In this document: piece by piece, positions 7,967 through 15,037 of the stretch | How the letters are laid out: each line of letters starts with the position of its first letter | Position numbering within the stretch: the first letter of the stretch is position 1 | Source: Mycobacterium sp. GA-2829 | GTDB taxonomy: Bacteria > Actinomycetota > Actinomycetes > Mycobacteriales > Mycobacteriaceae | DNA length: 42,096 bases | Assembly (NCBI RefSeq): GCF_001499965.1 | Contig: NZ_LQIT01000046.1 | Span: 1 to 42,096 of the forward strand | Reading direction: 5' to 3' | Notes under the pieces: model-generated | Database searches by the model: none | What the model was told of the DNA's origin: nothing | The model's input: the letters and a program-made list of their open reading frames with translations, nothing else | Made by a program: the position numbers and the translations under genes

Positions 7967-9184
7967 CTACGAATAGGCCGGACCGATCGCGCCCTGCTCC
8001 CGCAGCGCGGCGATCTCGTCGGCGGACAGGCCCAGCCCGCCCAGTATCGCGTCCGTGTGCTGGCCCAGCCCGGGCACCGCACCCATCGGCTGTTCGTACC
8101 CCTCGATCACCGGCGGCGGCAGCAGCGCCGAGATCTCGCCGCCCGGCGTCTCGACCGGCCGCCAGCGGTCCCTGGCGCTCAGATGCGGATGTGCCACGAC
8201 CTCGCTGGGGCGGTTGTAGCGGGAGTTCCCGATTCCCGCGTCGTCGGCCGTCTTCTGGATGAGCGCGAGATCGTGTTCGGCACACCAGGATCCGATCGCC
8301 TCGTTGAGGGCGTCGCGGTGTGCGCAGCGGTCGGAGTTGGTCGCGTATGCAGGGTCGTCGGCCAGGTCGGGACGGTCGATGATCTCGCGCGCCAACCGCT
8401 GCCACTCGCGGTCGTTGGTGGTGCCGAGCACGACGGTCTGCCCGTCGCGGGTGGGGAACGCACCGTAGGGCGCCACCGCGGGTGAGCTCATCCCCAGCGG
8501 CTGCTGATCCACACCGGAGTGCTGGGTGTAGGTCAGCTGGTAGCCCATGATGTCGGTCATCGTGTCGAACAGGCTGACCGCGACCGCGGGCGCGGGATCG
8601 GGACCCTGATCACCCGAGCCCTTGCGCGCGTAGAGCAGCGCCATGATGGACAACGCGGCGTACAGCCCGGTGGAGATGTCGGCGACGGGCGGACCGGGTT
8701 TGGCGGGCATGTCCGGGTAGCCGGTGACCGCGCACGCCCCCGATTCGGCCTGGATCAGCAGGTCGTAGGCGCGTTTGTGAGAGATCGGCCCGCCCGTCCC
8801 GTAGCCGTCGATCTCGAGCGGGATCACCTGCGGGTGACGGTGTTTGAGGTCGGCGGCGCCGATGCCCATCCGCGCGGTCGCGCCGGGGGCGAGGTTGGAG
8901 ACCAGCACGTCGGCGCCGTCGAGCAGGCGGTGCAGCACCGCCATCCCGGCCGGGGACTTGAGGTCGAGGCTCAGCGACTCCTTGTTGCGGTTGGCCCACA
9001 CGAAGTGCGCGGCCTGCCCCTTGACGACATCGTCGTAGTAGCGGGCGAAGTCGCCGCCGTTGGGGTTCTCGATCTTGATGACGCGGGCGCCGAAGTCGGC
9101 CAGCACGCGGGTGCACATGGGGGCCGACACCGCCTGTTCCAGCGTCACGACGGTGATGCCGGCCAGCGGCGCATCAGAAGTCAT
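7967..9184 (-). CDS. CaiB/BaiF (class III) CoA transferase
   Basis: A 405-residue family III CoA transferase. The N-terminus AGITVVTLEQAVSAPMCTRVLADFGARVIKIE is typical (Rossmann start), and the catalytic Asp169 lies in VADISTGLYAA. The large domain and the C-terminal ALREQGAIG tail are complete. These enzymes move CoA between carboxylates through Asp-acyl anhydride intermediates and often act as alpha-methylacyl-CoA racemases. ATG overlaps the upstream SDR stop by one base (TGATG), indicating coupling. It probably activates the substrate carboxylate, or recycles CoA, in the 12532-5619 operon. The exact acyl donor is not deducible. Confidence 0.9.
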   Translation of the reverse strand: MTSDAPLAGITVVTLEQAVSAPMCTRVLADFGARVIKIENPNGGDFARYYDDVVKGQAAHFVWANRNKESLSLDLKSPAGMAVLHRLLDGADVLVSNLAPGATARMGIGAADLKHRHPQVIPLEIDGYGTGGPISHKRAYDLLIQAESGACAVTGYPDMPAKPGPPVADISTGLYAALSIMALLYARKGSGDQGPDPAPAVAVSLFDTMTDIMGYQLTYTQHSGVDQQPLGMSSPAVAPYGAFPTRDGQTVVLGTTNDREWQRLAREIIDRPDLADDPAYATNSDRCAHRDALNEAIGSWCAEHDLALIQKTADDAGIGNSRYNRPSEVVAHPHLSARDRWRPVETPGGEISALLPPPVIEGYEQPMGAVPGLGQHTDAILGGLGLSADEIAALREQGAIGPAYS

Positions 9185-9951
9185 CACATCACCATGCCAC
9201 CATCCACCGGGAGTACCTGACCGGTGATGTAGGACGCGGCGTCCGAGGCCATGAACACGAACGCGCCGGCGACCTCCTCCGGCCCGGCCCACCGCTTGAG
9301 CGGGATCCGGTTCATCATGTTCGCCGCGAACTTCTCGTTGGTGCGGATGGTCTCGGTCATCGGCGTGGCCGCCAGCGGCGCCAGCGCGTTGACCATGATG
9401 TTCTTCGACGCCAGTTCGCGGGCCAGCGATTTGGTGATGCCGATGATGCCGGCCTTGGCCGCCGAGTAGTTGACCTGGCCGAGGGTTCCGGTGATCCCCG
9501 CCGACGACGTCACGTTGACGATGCGCCCGGTGCCGTCGGTCGGCATGTGCGGCAGCGCGGCCTGGGTGCAGTGGAACGTCCCCATCACGTGGATGTCGAA
9601 CGTCAGCCGGAACGCCTCCTCGGTCAGCTTCGGGAACATCGCGGGCGCGGTGACACCGGCGTTGTTGACCAGGATGTGCAGCGCCCCGCCGCCGAGTCCG
9701 GCGGCCTGGGCGGCGGCCGCGTCGGCGGCCCCGCGGTCGGCGACGTCGAGTGCGCAGGAGTCGGCTTTGCCGCCGTCGGCGCGGATGCGTTCGGCGACCG
9801 CCGCCGCCGCGTCGGCGTCGATGTCGGTGACCAGTACGGCGGCCCCGGCCTGCGCCAGGGCGGCGGCCACGGCGGCCCCGATGCCGCCACCCGCGCCCGC
9901 ACCGGTGACCAGCGCGGCGCGTCCGGTCAGGTCGAAGTAACCGTTGCTCAT
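9184..9951 (-). CDS. Short-chain dehydrogenase/reductase (FabG-like)
   Basis: A 255-residue classical SDR. It has the nucleotide motif TGAGAGGGIG (16-25, a glycine-rich variant with extra residues compared with TGxxxGIG), NNAG (96-99), and the catalytic Ser150, Tyr162 and Lys166 (TSSAG, YSAAK). The C-terminus is VLPVDGGMVM. It probably oxidises a 3-hydroxyacyl-CoA or a ring alcohol for the thiolase downstream. Only one base separates its ATG from the stop of the upstream ACAD gene, and its own stop overlaps the CoA-transferase start. Confidence 0.9.
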   Translation of the reverse strand: MSNGYFDLTGRAALVTGAGAGGGIGAAVAAALAQAGAAVLVTDIDADAAAAVAERIRADGGKADSCALDVADRGAADAAAAQAAGLGGGALHILVNNAGVTAPAMFPKLTEEAFRLTFDIHVMGTFHCTQAALPHMPTDGTGRIVNVTSSAGITGTLGQVNYSAAKAGIIGITKSLARELASKNIMVNALAPLAATPMTETIRTNEKFAANMMNRIPLKRWAGPEEVAGAFVFMASDAASYITGQVLPVDGGMVM

Positions 9952-9952
9952 G

Positions 9953-11143
9953 TCAGTAGCTCCTGGGGAGGCCGAGGACGTGGGAACCGAGGAAGTTCAG
10001 GATCATCTCCTGACTCACCGGCGCGATCTTCATCAACCGGGCCTCGCGGAAGAAGCGGGCCACGTGGTACTCCTCGGCGTATCCCATCCCGCCGTGGGTC
10101 TGCAGTGCCCGGTCGGCGGCGGTGAACCCGGCGTCGGCGCACAGATATTTCGCGGTATTCGCTTCGCGCCCACAGGATTTCCCGTTGTCGTAGAGCCAGG
10201 TGGCCTTGCGCAGCATGAGTTCGGCGGCGTCCAGACGGGCCAGTGAGTCGGCCAGTGGGAACTGGATGCCCTGGTTCATGCCGATCGGACGGTCGAAGAC
10301 GTGTCGGTCGGTGGCGTACTTGACGGCCTTGTCGAGTGCGATGCGGCCGATGCCGAGTGCCTCGGCGGCGATGAGCATCCGCTCGGGGTTGAGGCCGTCG
10401 AGGATGTAGAAGAACCCCTTCCCCTCCTCGCCGACGCGGTCCTCGACGGGGATGCGCAGATCGTCGATGAACAGTTCGTTGGAACTGACCGCGTTGCGGC
10501 CCATCTTGGGGATCGGTCGGATGTCCACGTGCGCCCGGTCGAGGTCGGTCATGAACAGCGTCATACCGTCGGTCTTCTTGGTGACCTCGTCGTAGGGGGT
10601 GGTGCGGGTCAGCAGCAGGATCTTCTCCGACTCCAGCGCCTTGGAGATCCACACCTTGCGGCCGTTCACTATGTAATGCTCCCCGGAGCTGTCCCGACTA
10701 CGTTTCGCGAACGTGGTGATCCGTGAAGTGTCCAGTCCCGCACCGGGTTCGGTGACACCGAAGCAGACGTGCAGGTCACCACTGGCGATCCGCGGCAGGG
10801 TGCGCGCCTTGAGTTCGTCGGAGCCGTGTTTGACCACCGGGTGCATCCCGAAGATCGACATGTGGATCGAGCTCGCGGCGTTCATCCCGCCACCGGAGCG
10901 GGCCACCGCCTCCGCGAGCAGCGTCGCCTCGGTGATGCCGAGACCGTGTCCGCCGTACTCCTCGGGGATCGTCATCCCCAGCCAGCCGCCGCCGGCGACG
11001 GCGTCGTAGAACTCGGTGGGGAATTCGTGGTTGGCGTCCTTCTCCATCCAGTACTGGTCGTCGAACCGCGCGGCGAGCTCGCTGACCGACTTGTAGATCA
11101 GCTGCTGGTCCTCGGTCAGCTCGAAGTTCATACCGCCCGACAC
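9953..11143 (-). CDS. Acyl-CoA dehydrogenase (FadE family)
   Basis: A 396-residue ACAD with IPEEYGGHGLG, GVTEPGAGLDTS, YIVNGRKVWISKALES and THGGMGYAEEYHVARFFREARL. The usual GTSE turn is replaced by APVSQEMI. The probable catalytic base is the Glu of GLNPERMLIA, in the position used by isovaleryl-CoA-type enzymes. The GTG at 11143 is preferred because AAGGAG ends six bases upstream; the ATG at 11131 (four codons later) is too far from it. It heads a five-gene coupled run (ACAD, SDR, CaiB, thiolase, ACAD) after a strong hairpin at 11185-11222. Confidence 0.9.
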   Translation of the reverse strand: MSGGMNFELTEDQQLIYKSVSELAARFDDQYWMEKDANHEFPTEFYDAVAGGGWLGMTIPEEYGGHGLGITEATLLAEAVARSGGGMNAASSIHMSIFGMHPVVKHGSDELKARTLPRIASGDLHVCFGVTEPGAGLDTSRITTFAKRSRDSSGEHYIVNGRKVWISKALESEKILLLTRTTPYDEVTKKTDGMTLFMTDLDRAHVDIRPIPKMGRNAVSSNELFIDDLRIPVEDRVGEEGKGFFYILDGLNPERMLIAAEALGIGRIALDKAVKYATDRHVFDRPIGMNQGIQFPLADSLARLDAAELMLRKATWLYDNGKSCGREANTAKYLCADAGFTAADRALQTHGGMGYAEEYHVARFFREARLMKIAPVSQEMILNFLGSHVLGLPRSY

Positions 11144-11184
11144 TTGGTTCTCCTTCGTCGTCGAATCGCTGTTCTCACACAGCA

Positions 11185-11222
11185 GTTCACCGGCGCGGCC
11201 AGTCGCGGCCGCACCGGTGAAC
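11185..11222 (-). terminator. Strong hairpin between amidohydrolase and ACAD genes
   Basis: A 16-bp stem (11185-11200 with 11207-11222) with a single mismatch and a 6-base loop (agtcgc). It lies 12 bases past the amidohydrolase stop and 42 bases before the ACAD start on the - strand. It lacks a U-run, as mycobacterial terminators commonly do, and could instead attenuate transcription within the operon. Confidence 0.55.
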
Positions 11223-11233
11223 ACACCCGTACG

Positions 11234-12532
11234 TCAGTCGCGGGCGCCGCTGACCGCCTTCGCGTTGGCCTGGAAGTCGGCGAAGCTCGACCCGCTGCGC
11301 TCCTTGTGGGCACTCAGCGCGCGGATCGACACGTCGTGACCTTCGGCGGCCTTGCGCAGCGCGCCGACGGTCGCCTGCTCCTTCGGGATGTGCTTGAACG
11401 GCTCGAAGTGGTACCAGCGGATCGCGTTCTCGTGGGTGATCTTGTTGATCTCGTCGTCGGGCACCTCGTAGGTGTCGAACACCGCGCCCAGTTCCTCGGG
11501 CGCACCCGGCCACATGGAATCGCTGTGCGGGTAGTCCATCTCCCAGCAGATGTTGTCGATGCCGATCATGTGGCGGTTCTTGACACCGACCGGATCGGAG
11601 ATGAAGCAGGTCAGGAAGTGCTCGCGGAACACCTCCGAGGGCAGCTTGTCGCCGAAGTTCTGGTGCGTCCACGTCGAGTGCATCTCGTAGGTGCGGTCCA
11701 CCCGGTCGAGGAAGTACGGGATCCAGCCAGTGCCGCCCTCGGACAGCGCAATCTTCAGCGTCGGGAACTCCTTGATCGGCGCGGACCACAGCAGATCCGC
11801 GGCCGCCTGCACGATGTTCATCGGCTGCAGCGTGATCATCACGTCCATCGGCGCGTCCGGCGCGGTGATGGCGAGCTTGCCCGACGATCCGATGTGCACG
11901 TTCATGATCGTCTCGGTCTCGACCAGCGCCTCCCACAGCGGTCGCCAGTGCTCGAGATCGTGGAAGCTCGGATAGCCCAGCGTCGAGGGGTTCTCGGTGA
12001 AAGTCAGCGAGTGCACGCCCTTCTTCGACACCCGCCGGACCTCGTCGGCGCACAACTGCGGATCCCAGATCGCCGGGATCGCCATCGGGATGAAGCGGCC
12101 CGGGTTGCTCCCGCACCACTCGTCGATGTGCCAGTCGTTGTAGGCCTGCACCAGTGCCAGCGAGAAATCGGGATCCTCGGTGGCGAACAGGCGCGCGGCG
12201 AAACCGGGGAACGACGGGAAGTTCATGGTCGCCAGCACGCCGCCTGCGTTCATGTCCTTGACGCGCTCGTCGGGGTCGTAGCAGCCCTTGCGGATCTCGT
12301 CGAGGCCCTGGGGTTCGAGGCCGTACTCCTCCTTCGGCCGCCCGGCGACGGCGTTGAGGGCGACGTTGGGGATGACGGTGTCGCGGAACTGCCAGGTGTC
12401 GGAGCCGTCGGGGTTGTGGACCAGCCGCGGCGCGTCGTTGATGTACTTCTCGGGCAGGTGGTTCCTGAACATGTTCGGCGGTTCGATGATGTGGTCATCG
12501 ACGCTGATCAGAATCATGTCGTCGTACTTCAC
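11234..12532 (-). CDS. Amidohydrolase-2 family protein (ACMSD-like TIM barrel)
   Basis: A 432-residue metal-dependent hydrolase/decarboxylase of the amidohydrolase-2 family. The N-terminal motif is SVDDHIIEPP (Asp12, His14, Glu17), the metal His is in MNVHIGSS, and the C-terminal Asp is in MDYPHSDSMW. Family members hydrolyse C-N bonds or decarboxylate aromatic acids (ACMSD, gamma-resorcylate decarboxylase). The GTG start follows GGAAGGA. A good -35/-10 pair (12589-12617) lies upstream, with a palindrome in its spacer. It is the first gene of the - strand set and divergent from the Rieske operon, so both probably answer to the same control region. A second family member lies at 36382-37563. 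Confidence 0.87.
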   Translation of the reverse strand: MKYDDMILISVDDHIIEPPNMFRNHLPEKYINDAPRLVHNPDGSDTWQFRDTVIPNVALNAVAGRPKEEYGLEPQGLDEIRKGCYDPDERVKDMNAGGVLATMNFPSFPGFAARLFATEDPDFSLALVQAYNDWHIDEWCGSNPGRFIPMAIPAIWDPQLCADEVRRVSKKGVHSLTFTENPSTLGYPSFHDLEHWRPLWEALVETETIMNVHIGSSGKLAITAPDAPMDVMITLQPMNIVQAAADLLWSAPIKEFPTLKIALSEGGTGWIPYFLDRVDRTYEMHSTWTHQNFGDKLPSEVFREHFLTCFISDPVGVKNRHMIGIDNICWEMDYPHSDSMWPGAPEELGAVFDTYEVPDDEINKITHENAIRWYHFEPFKHIPKEQATVGALRKAAEGHDVSIRALSAHKERSGSSFADFQANAKAVSGARD

Positions 12533-12588
12533 GGCTCTAGTCCTTCCGACTCACGGCTCCGTGCGCTGGCGAAGTTCTCTCAGTTAGG

Positions 12589-12617
12589 AAACTATCTTCT
12601 CACTTCAGGAGAATCAA
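12589..12617 (-). promoter_or_regulatory. Predicted promoter of the amidohydrolase operon
   Basis: On the - strand, TTGATT (12617-12612) and TAGTTT (12594-12589) are separated by exactly 17 bases. Both fit mycobacterial SigA-type boxes (TTGAnn, TAnnnT). The -10 box lies about 57 bases before the GTG start. Confidence 0.5.
12597..12613. promoter_or_regulatory. Palindromic operator TTCTC-N7-GAGAA
   Basis: TTCTC (12597-12601) and GAGAA (12609-12613) fall inside the 17-base spacer of the predicted amidohydrolase promoter, a typical repressor position. Further half-sites GTTCTC (12574-12579) and GAGAAC (12623-12628) flank it. It resembles the site at 28705-28721. Confidence 0.45.
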
Positions 12618-12682
12618 TGACGGAGAACAATTGCCGCAGATGCATCGGCCTTGACCGGCGACGCCCCGCACTCCCGTATTGA
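12617..12682 (+). CDS. Possible leader peptide (21 aa) before the Rieske operon
   Basis: An ATG at 12617 follows AGGAG (12607-12611) at ideal five-base spacing and opens a 21-codon frame ending in TGA at 12680-12682. The peptide starts MTENNCRRC and is rich in Arg, with two cysteines in a CxxC arrangement and no homology that I can name. It ends 74 bases before the CMD gene. It could be a translated leader controlling the operon, or a chance frame. Its Shine-Dalgarno overlaps one arm of the TTCTC-N7-GAGAA palindrome, and its start overlaps the -35 box of the divergent promoter. Evidence is limited to the ribosome-binding site and position. Confidence 0.3.
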   Translation: MTENNCRRCIGLDRRRPALPY

Positions 12683-12720
12683 CCATCACGCACCTCGTGT
12701 GGAAACCTGTTAGTCAGAAA

Positions 12721-12737
12721 TGAGAACCTGATTCTCA
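12721..12737. promoter_or_regulatory. Palindromic operator of the Rieske operon (GAGAA-N5-TTCTC)
   Basis: TGAGAACCTGATTCTCA is a perfect 6-bp-arm dyad 19 bases upstream of the CMD start codon. The same GAGAA-N5-TTCTC core occurs at 22811-22825 and 41438-41452, each time upstream of catabolic genes. The probable binding protein is the TetR encoded at 22909-23598. Confidence 0.6.
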
Positions 12738-12756
12738 CCCGCGAGAGGAGAGGCCC

Positions 12757-13287
12757 GTGCGGCTGGCCCCGTTGCCGGCAGATGAGTGGGACGACGACGT
12801 GCTGCGCGCACTGGCGGTCATGCTCCCCGAGGAACGGCACAACCCGGAGGGCGCGGGGAACCTGCTCGCCACACTCGTCCGTCATCCGAGCCTGACCCGG
12901 GCGTTCCTGCGGTTCAACGTGCACCTGCTGTTCCGGTCCACACTGCCGGCCCGGTTGCGCGAACTGGCGATCCTGCGCGTAGCCCATCTGCTCGACTCGG
13001 AGTACGAGTGGCGCCACCACGTCGCGATGGGCCGCTTAGAAGGGCTCACCGACGCCGCGATCGAAGGTGCCGCACGCGGCGAGGGCGGTGACGAACTCGA
13101 CCAGGCGGTCCTCGACGCGACCGACCAGCTCCAGGACAAGGCCAACATCTCCGACGAGACGTGGGCCCAACTCAGCGATCATCTCGACGAGCGCCAACGG
13201 ATGGACCTCGTCTTCACCATCGGCTGCTATGGCGCTCTGGCCATGGCCATCAACACATTCGGCGTAGAACCCGACCAGGAGGGCTGA
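12757..13287 (+). CDS. Carboxymuconolactone decarboxylase (CMD/AhpD-like) family protein
   Basis: A 176-residue helical protein of the CMD family, recognised by RLRELAILRVAHLLDSEYEWRHHV, which follows the family pattern E-(x)n-R-x(n)-Y-EW-x-HH. AhpD-type members carry a CxxC redox pair in the E-(x)-C-x-x-C-H region. No such pair is present here, so a peroxidase-reductase role is unlikely and a decarboxylase or isomerase-like role is possible. The GTG start has GAGAGGAGAGG upstream. It is the first structural gene of the + strand operon, six bases before the Rieske gene, and directly behind the GAGAA-N5-TTCTC operator. Confidence 0.82.
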   Translation: MRLAPLPADEWDDDVLRALAVMLPEERHNPEGAGNLLATLVRHPSLTRAFLRFNVHLLFRSTLPARLRELAILRVAHLLDSEYEWRHHVAMGRLEGLTDAAIEGAARGEGGDELDQAVLDATDQLQDKANISDETWAQLSDHLDERQRMDLVFTIGCYGALAMAINTFGVEPDQEG

Positions 13288-13292
13288 CAACC

Positions 13293-14633
13293 GTGGCACA
13301 TTTTCCGAAACCGGCTGCCGGTAGCTGGACCGAGAACTGGCCGGAGCTCGGCACCGCGCCGGTCAACTACGAGGACTCGATCGATCCCGAGCACTGGAAG
13401 CTGGAGCAGCAGGCCATCTTTCGCAAGACCTGGCTGCAGATGGGTCGCATCGAGCTGATCCCCAAGAAGGGCAGCTACATCACCCGCGAGCTGCCGTCGG
13501 TCGGCCCGGGCACCTCGATCGTCATCGTCAACGACGGCGAGCAGATCCGGGCGTTCTACAACATGTGCCGCCACCGCGGCAACAAGCTGGTGTGGAACGA
13601 CTACCCCGGCGAGGAGACGTCCGGCACCTGCCGCCAGTTCGTCTGCAAGTACCACGCCTGGCGCTACAACCTCAAGGGCGATCTCACGTTCGTCCAGCAG
13701 GAGGGCGAGTTCTTCGACCTCGACAAGGCCGACTACCCGCTCAAGCCGGTGCGCTGCGAGGTGTGGGAGGGCTTCATCTTCGTCAACTTCGACGACGACG
13801 CGGTCTCGCTCGAGGAGTACCTGGGCGAGTTCGGCCAGGGTCTGAAGGGCTATCCCTTCCACGAGATGACCGAGCACTACAGCTACCGCTCCGAGGTCAA
13901 GGCGAACTGGAAGCTGTTCATCGACGCGTTCGTCGAGTTCTACCACGCGCCGATCCTGCACATGAAGCAGGCCGAGAAGGAGGAGGCCGAGAAGCTGGCC
14001 AAGTTCGGCTTCGAGGCGCTGCACTACGACATCAAGGGCGACCACTCGATGATCTCGTCCTGGGGTGGGATGAGCCCGCCGAAGGACCTCAAGATGGTCA
14101 AGCCCATCGAGCGCATCCTGCACAGCGGCCTGTTCGGGCCGTGGGACCGCCCGGCCATCAAGGGCATCCTGCCCGACGAGCTGCCCCCGGCGATCAACCC
14201 CGGACGCCACAAGACCTGGGGCCAGGATTCTTTCGAGTTCTTCCCGAACTTCACGCTGCTGTTCTGGGTGCCGGGGTGGTACCTCACCTACAACTACTGG
14301 CCCACCGGGGTGGACTCACACATCTTCGAGGCCGATCTCTACTTCGTACCGCCGAAGAACCTGCGGGAGCGGTTGTCCCAGGAGCTGGCCGCGGTGACGT
14401 TCAAGGAGTACGCATTCCAGGATGCCAACACCCTGGAGGCGACCCAGACCCAGATCGGCACCCGGGCGGTCCTCGACTTCCCGCTGTGCGATCAGGAGAT
14501 CCTGCTGCGCCACCTGCACCACACCGCGCACAAGTACGTCGACCGGTACAAGGAGTCGCTAGCGAGCACCAACGGGGCCGGCACCAACGGCCAGGCCGCC
14601 ACCACTTCGGAGAAGGATCACGCACATGCCTAA
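13293..14633 (+). CDS. Rieske non-heme iron oxygenase, large (alpha) subunit
   Basis: A 446-residue ring-hydroxylating/monooxygenase-type alpha subunit. The Rieske [2Fe-2S] ligands are Cys92, His94, Cys118 and His121 (CRH, CKYH); the 23-residue stretch between His94 and Cys118 is longer than the usual 15-17. The mononuclear-iron motif is NWKLFIDAFVEFYHAPILH with His218 and His223, probably with Asp377. Glu215 takes the place of the bridging Asp, as described for CntA-type oxygenases. The GTG start at 13293 follows AGGAGGG. No ferredoxin or reductase gene is adjacent; the ferredoxin at 38837 is a 3Fe-4S type next to a P450. The substrate is unknown. The last eight bases overlap the next gene. 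Confidence 0.92.
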   Translation: MAHFPKPAAGSWTENWPELGTAPVNYEDSIDPEHWKLEQQAIFRKTWLQMGRIELIPKKGSYITRELPSVGPGTSIVIVNDGEQIRAFYNMCRHRGNKLVWNDYPGEETSGTCRQFVCKYHAWRYNLKGDLTFVQQEGEFFDLDKADYPLKPVRCEVWEGFIFVNFDDDAVSLEEYLGEFGQGLKGYPFHEMTEHYSYRSEVKANWKLFIDAFVEFYHAPILHMKQAEKEEAEKLAKFGFEALHYDIKGDHSMISSWGGMSPPKDLKMVKPIERILHSGLFGPWDRPAIKGILPDELPPAINPGRHKTWGQDSFEFFPNFTLLFWVPGWYLTYNYWPTGVDSHIFEADLYFVPPKNLRERLSQELAAVTFKEYAFQDANTLEATQTQIGTRAVLDFPLCDQEILLRHLHHTAHKYVDRYKESLASTNGAGTNGQAATTSEKDHAHA

Positions 14634-14955
14634 GCTGCCCGAGGAATTCGCCGACCTGGAGCGGTTCGCCGACTGGTGCCTGCCCACCGAGGAGGAGCGC
14701 TATCAGAAGCGCCTGAACTCCACCATGGAGGAGATGCAGGAGCTCTACGACGCAGGCATGGCCCGGCTCGAGGACATCATGGTCTACGTCGACGCGCGTT
14801 TCCCGCTGTCGAGCATGCCTGAGGACGCCAAAGCCCTGGTGCACCTGGGACAGTCGATCGTCATGGTCAGCTTCCCGGTCGAGGTGTGGAAGCAGCCGCG
14901 GGTGCTCGACAGCGGCGCGGCCTACATCCAACTGGTCAAGGAGCCGGTGGTCTAG
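14626..14955 (+). CDS. Small protein coupled to the Rieske oxygenase
   Basis: A 109-residue soluble protein that I do not recognise as a named family. It is acidic and helical at the N-terminus (PEEFADLERFADWCLPTEEERYQKRL) and ends in a short beta-like segment (SIVMVSFPVEVWKQPRV). The start overlaps the Rieske stop by eight bases, implying coupled translation and probably a role with the oxygenase, such as a small accessory or stability subunit. It is not a classical beta subunit (those are about 160-180 residues with an NTF2 fold); the SnoaL-like gene two positions downstream would fit that fold better. Confidence 0.72.
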   Translation: MPKLPEEFADLERFADWCLPTEEERYQKRLNSTMEEMQELYDAGMARLEDIMVYVDARFPLSSMPEDAKALVHLGQSIVMVSFPVEVWKQPRVLDSGAAYIQLVKEPVV

Positions 14956-14970
14956 CGGTGCGTGACGAAT

Positions 14971-15032
14971 CGCCGAGCCTACGGAACCTGACGAAAATCC
15001 CACGGAAACCGTCAACAACCGTAGGCTCGGCG
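14971..15032. repeat. 62-bp nested palindromic element
   Basis: CGCCGAGCCTACGG (14971-14984) and CCGTAGGCTCGGCG (15019-15032) are a perfect 14-bp inverted repeat around a 34-base interior, which itself holds a small hairpin (ACGG-AAA-CCGT). It fills the gap between two operon genes and ends five bases before the next ATG, occupying the normal ribosome-binding region. It resembles REP-like dispersed palindromes, and the element at 31882-31938 has a similar design. Confidence 0.7.
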
Positions 15033-15037
15033 CGAAC

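Noticed and set aside
9960..11060. Possible frameshift in the ACAD because of the unusual APVSQEMI C-terminus
   Set aside because: The frame is intact to a stop one base before the SDR start, and the QEMI variant occurs in place of GTSE without loss of length.
10769..12682. Long + strand open frame (637 codons) over ACAD and amidohydrolase
   Set aside because: Same antisense artefact. Only its last 21 codons (12617-12682) have a ribosome-binding site, and they are reported separately as a possible leader peptide.
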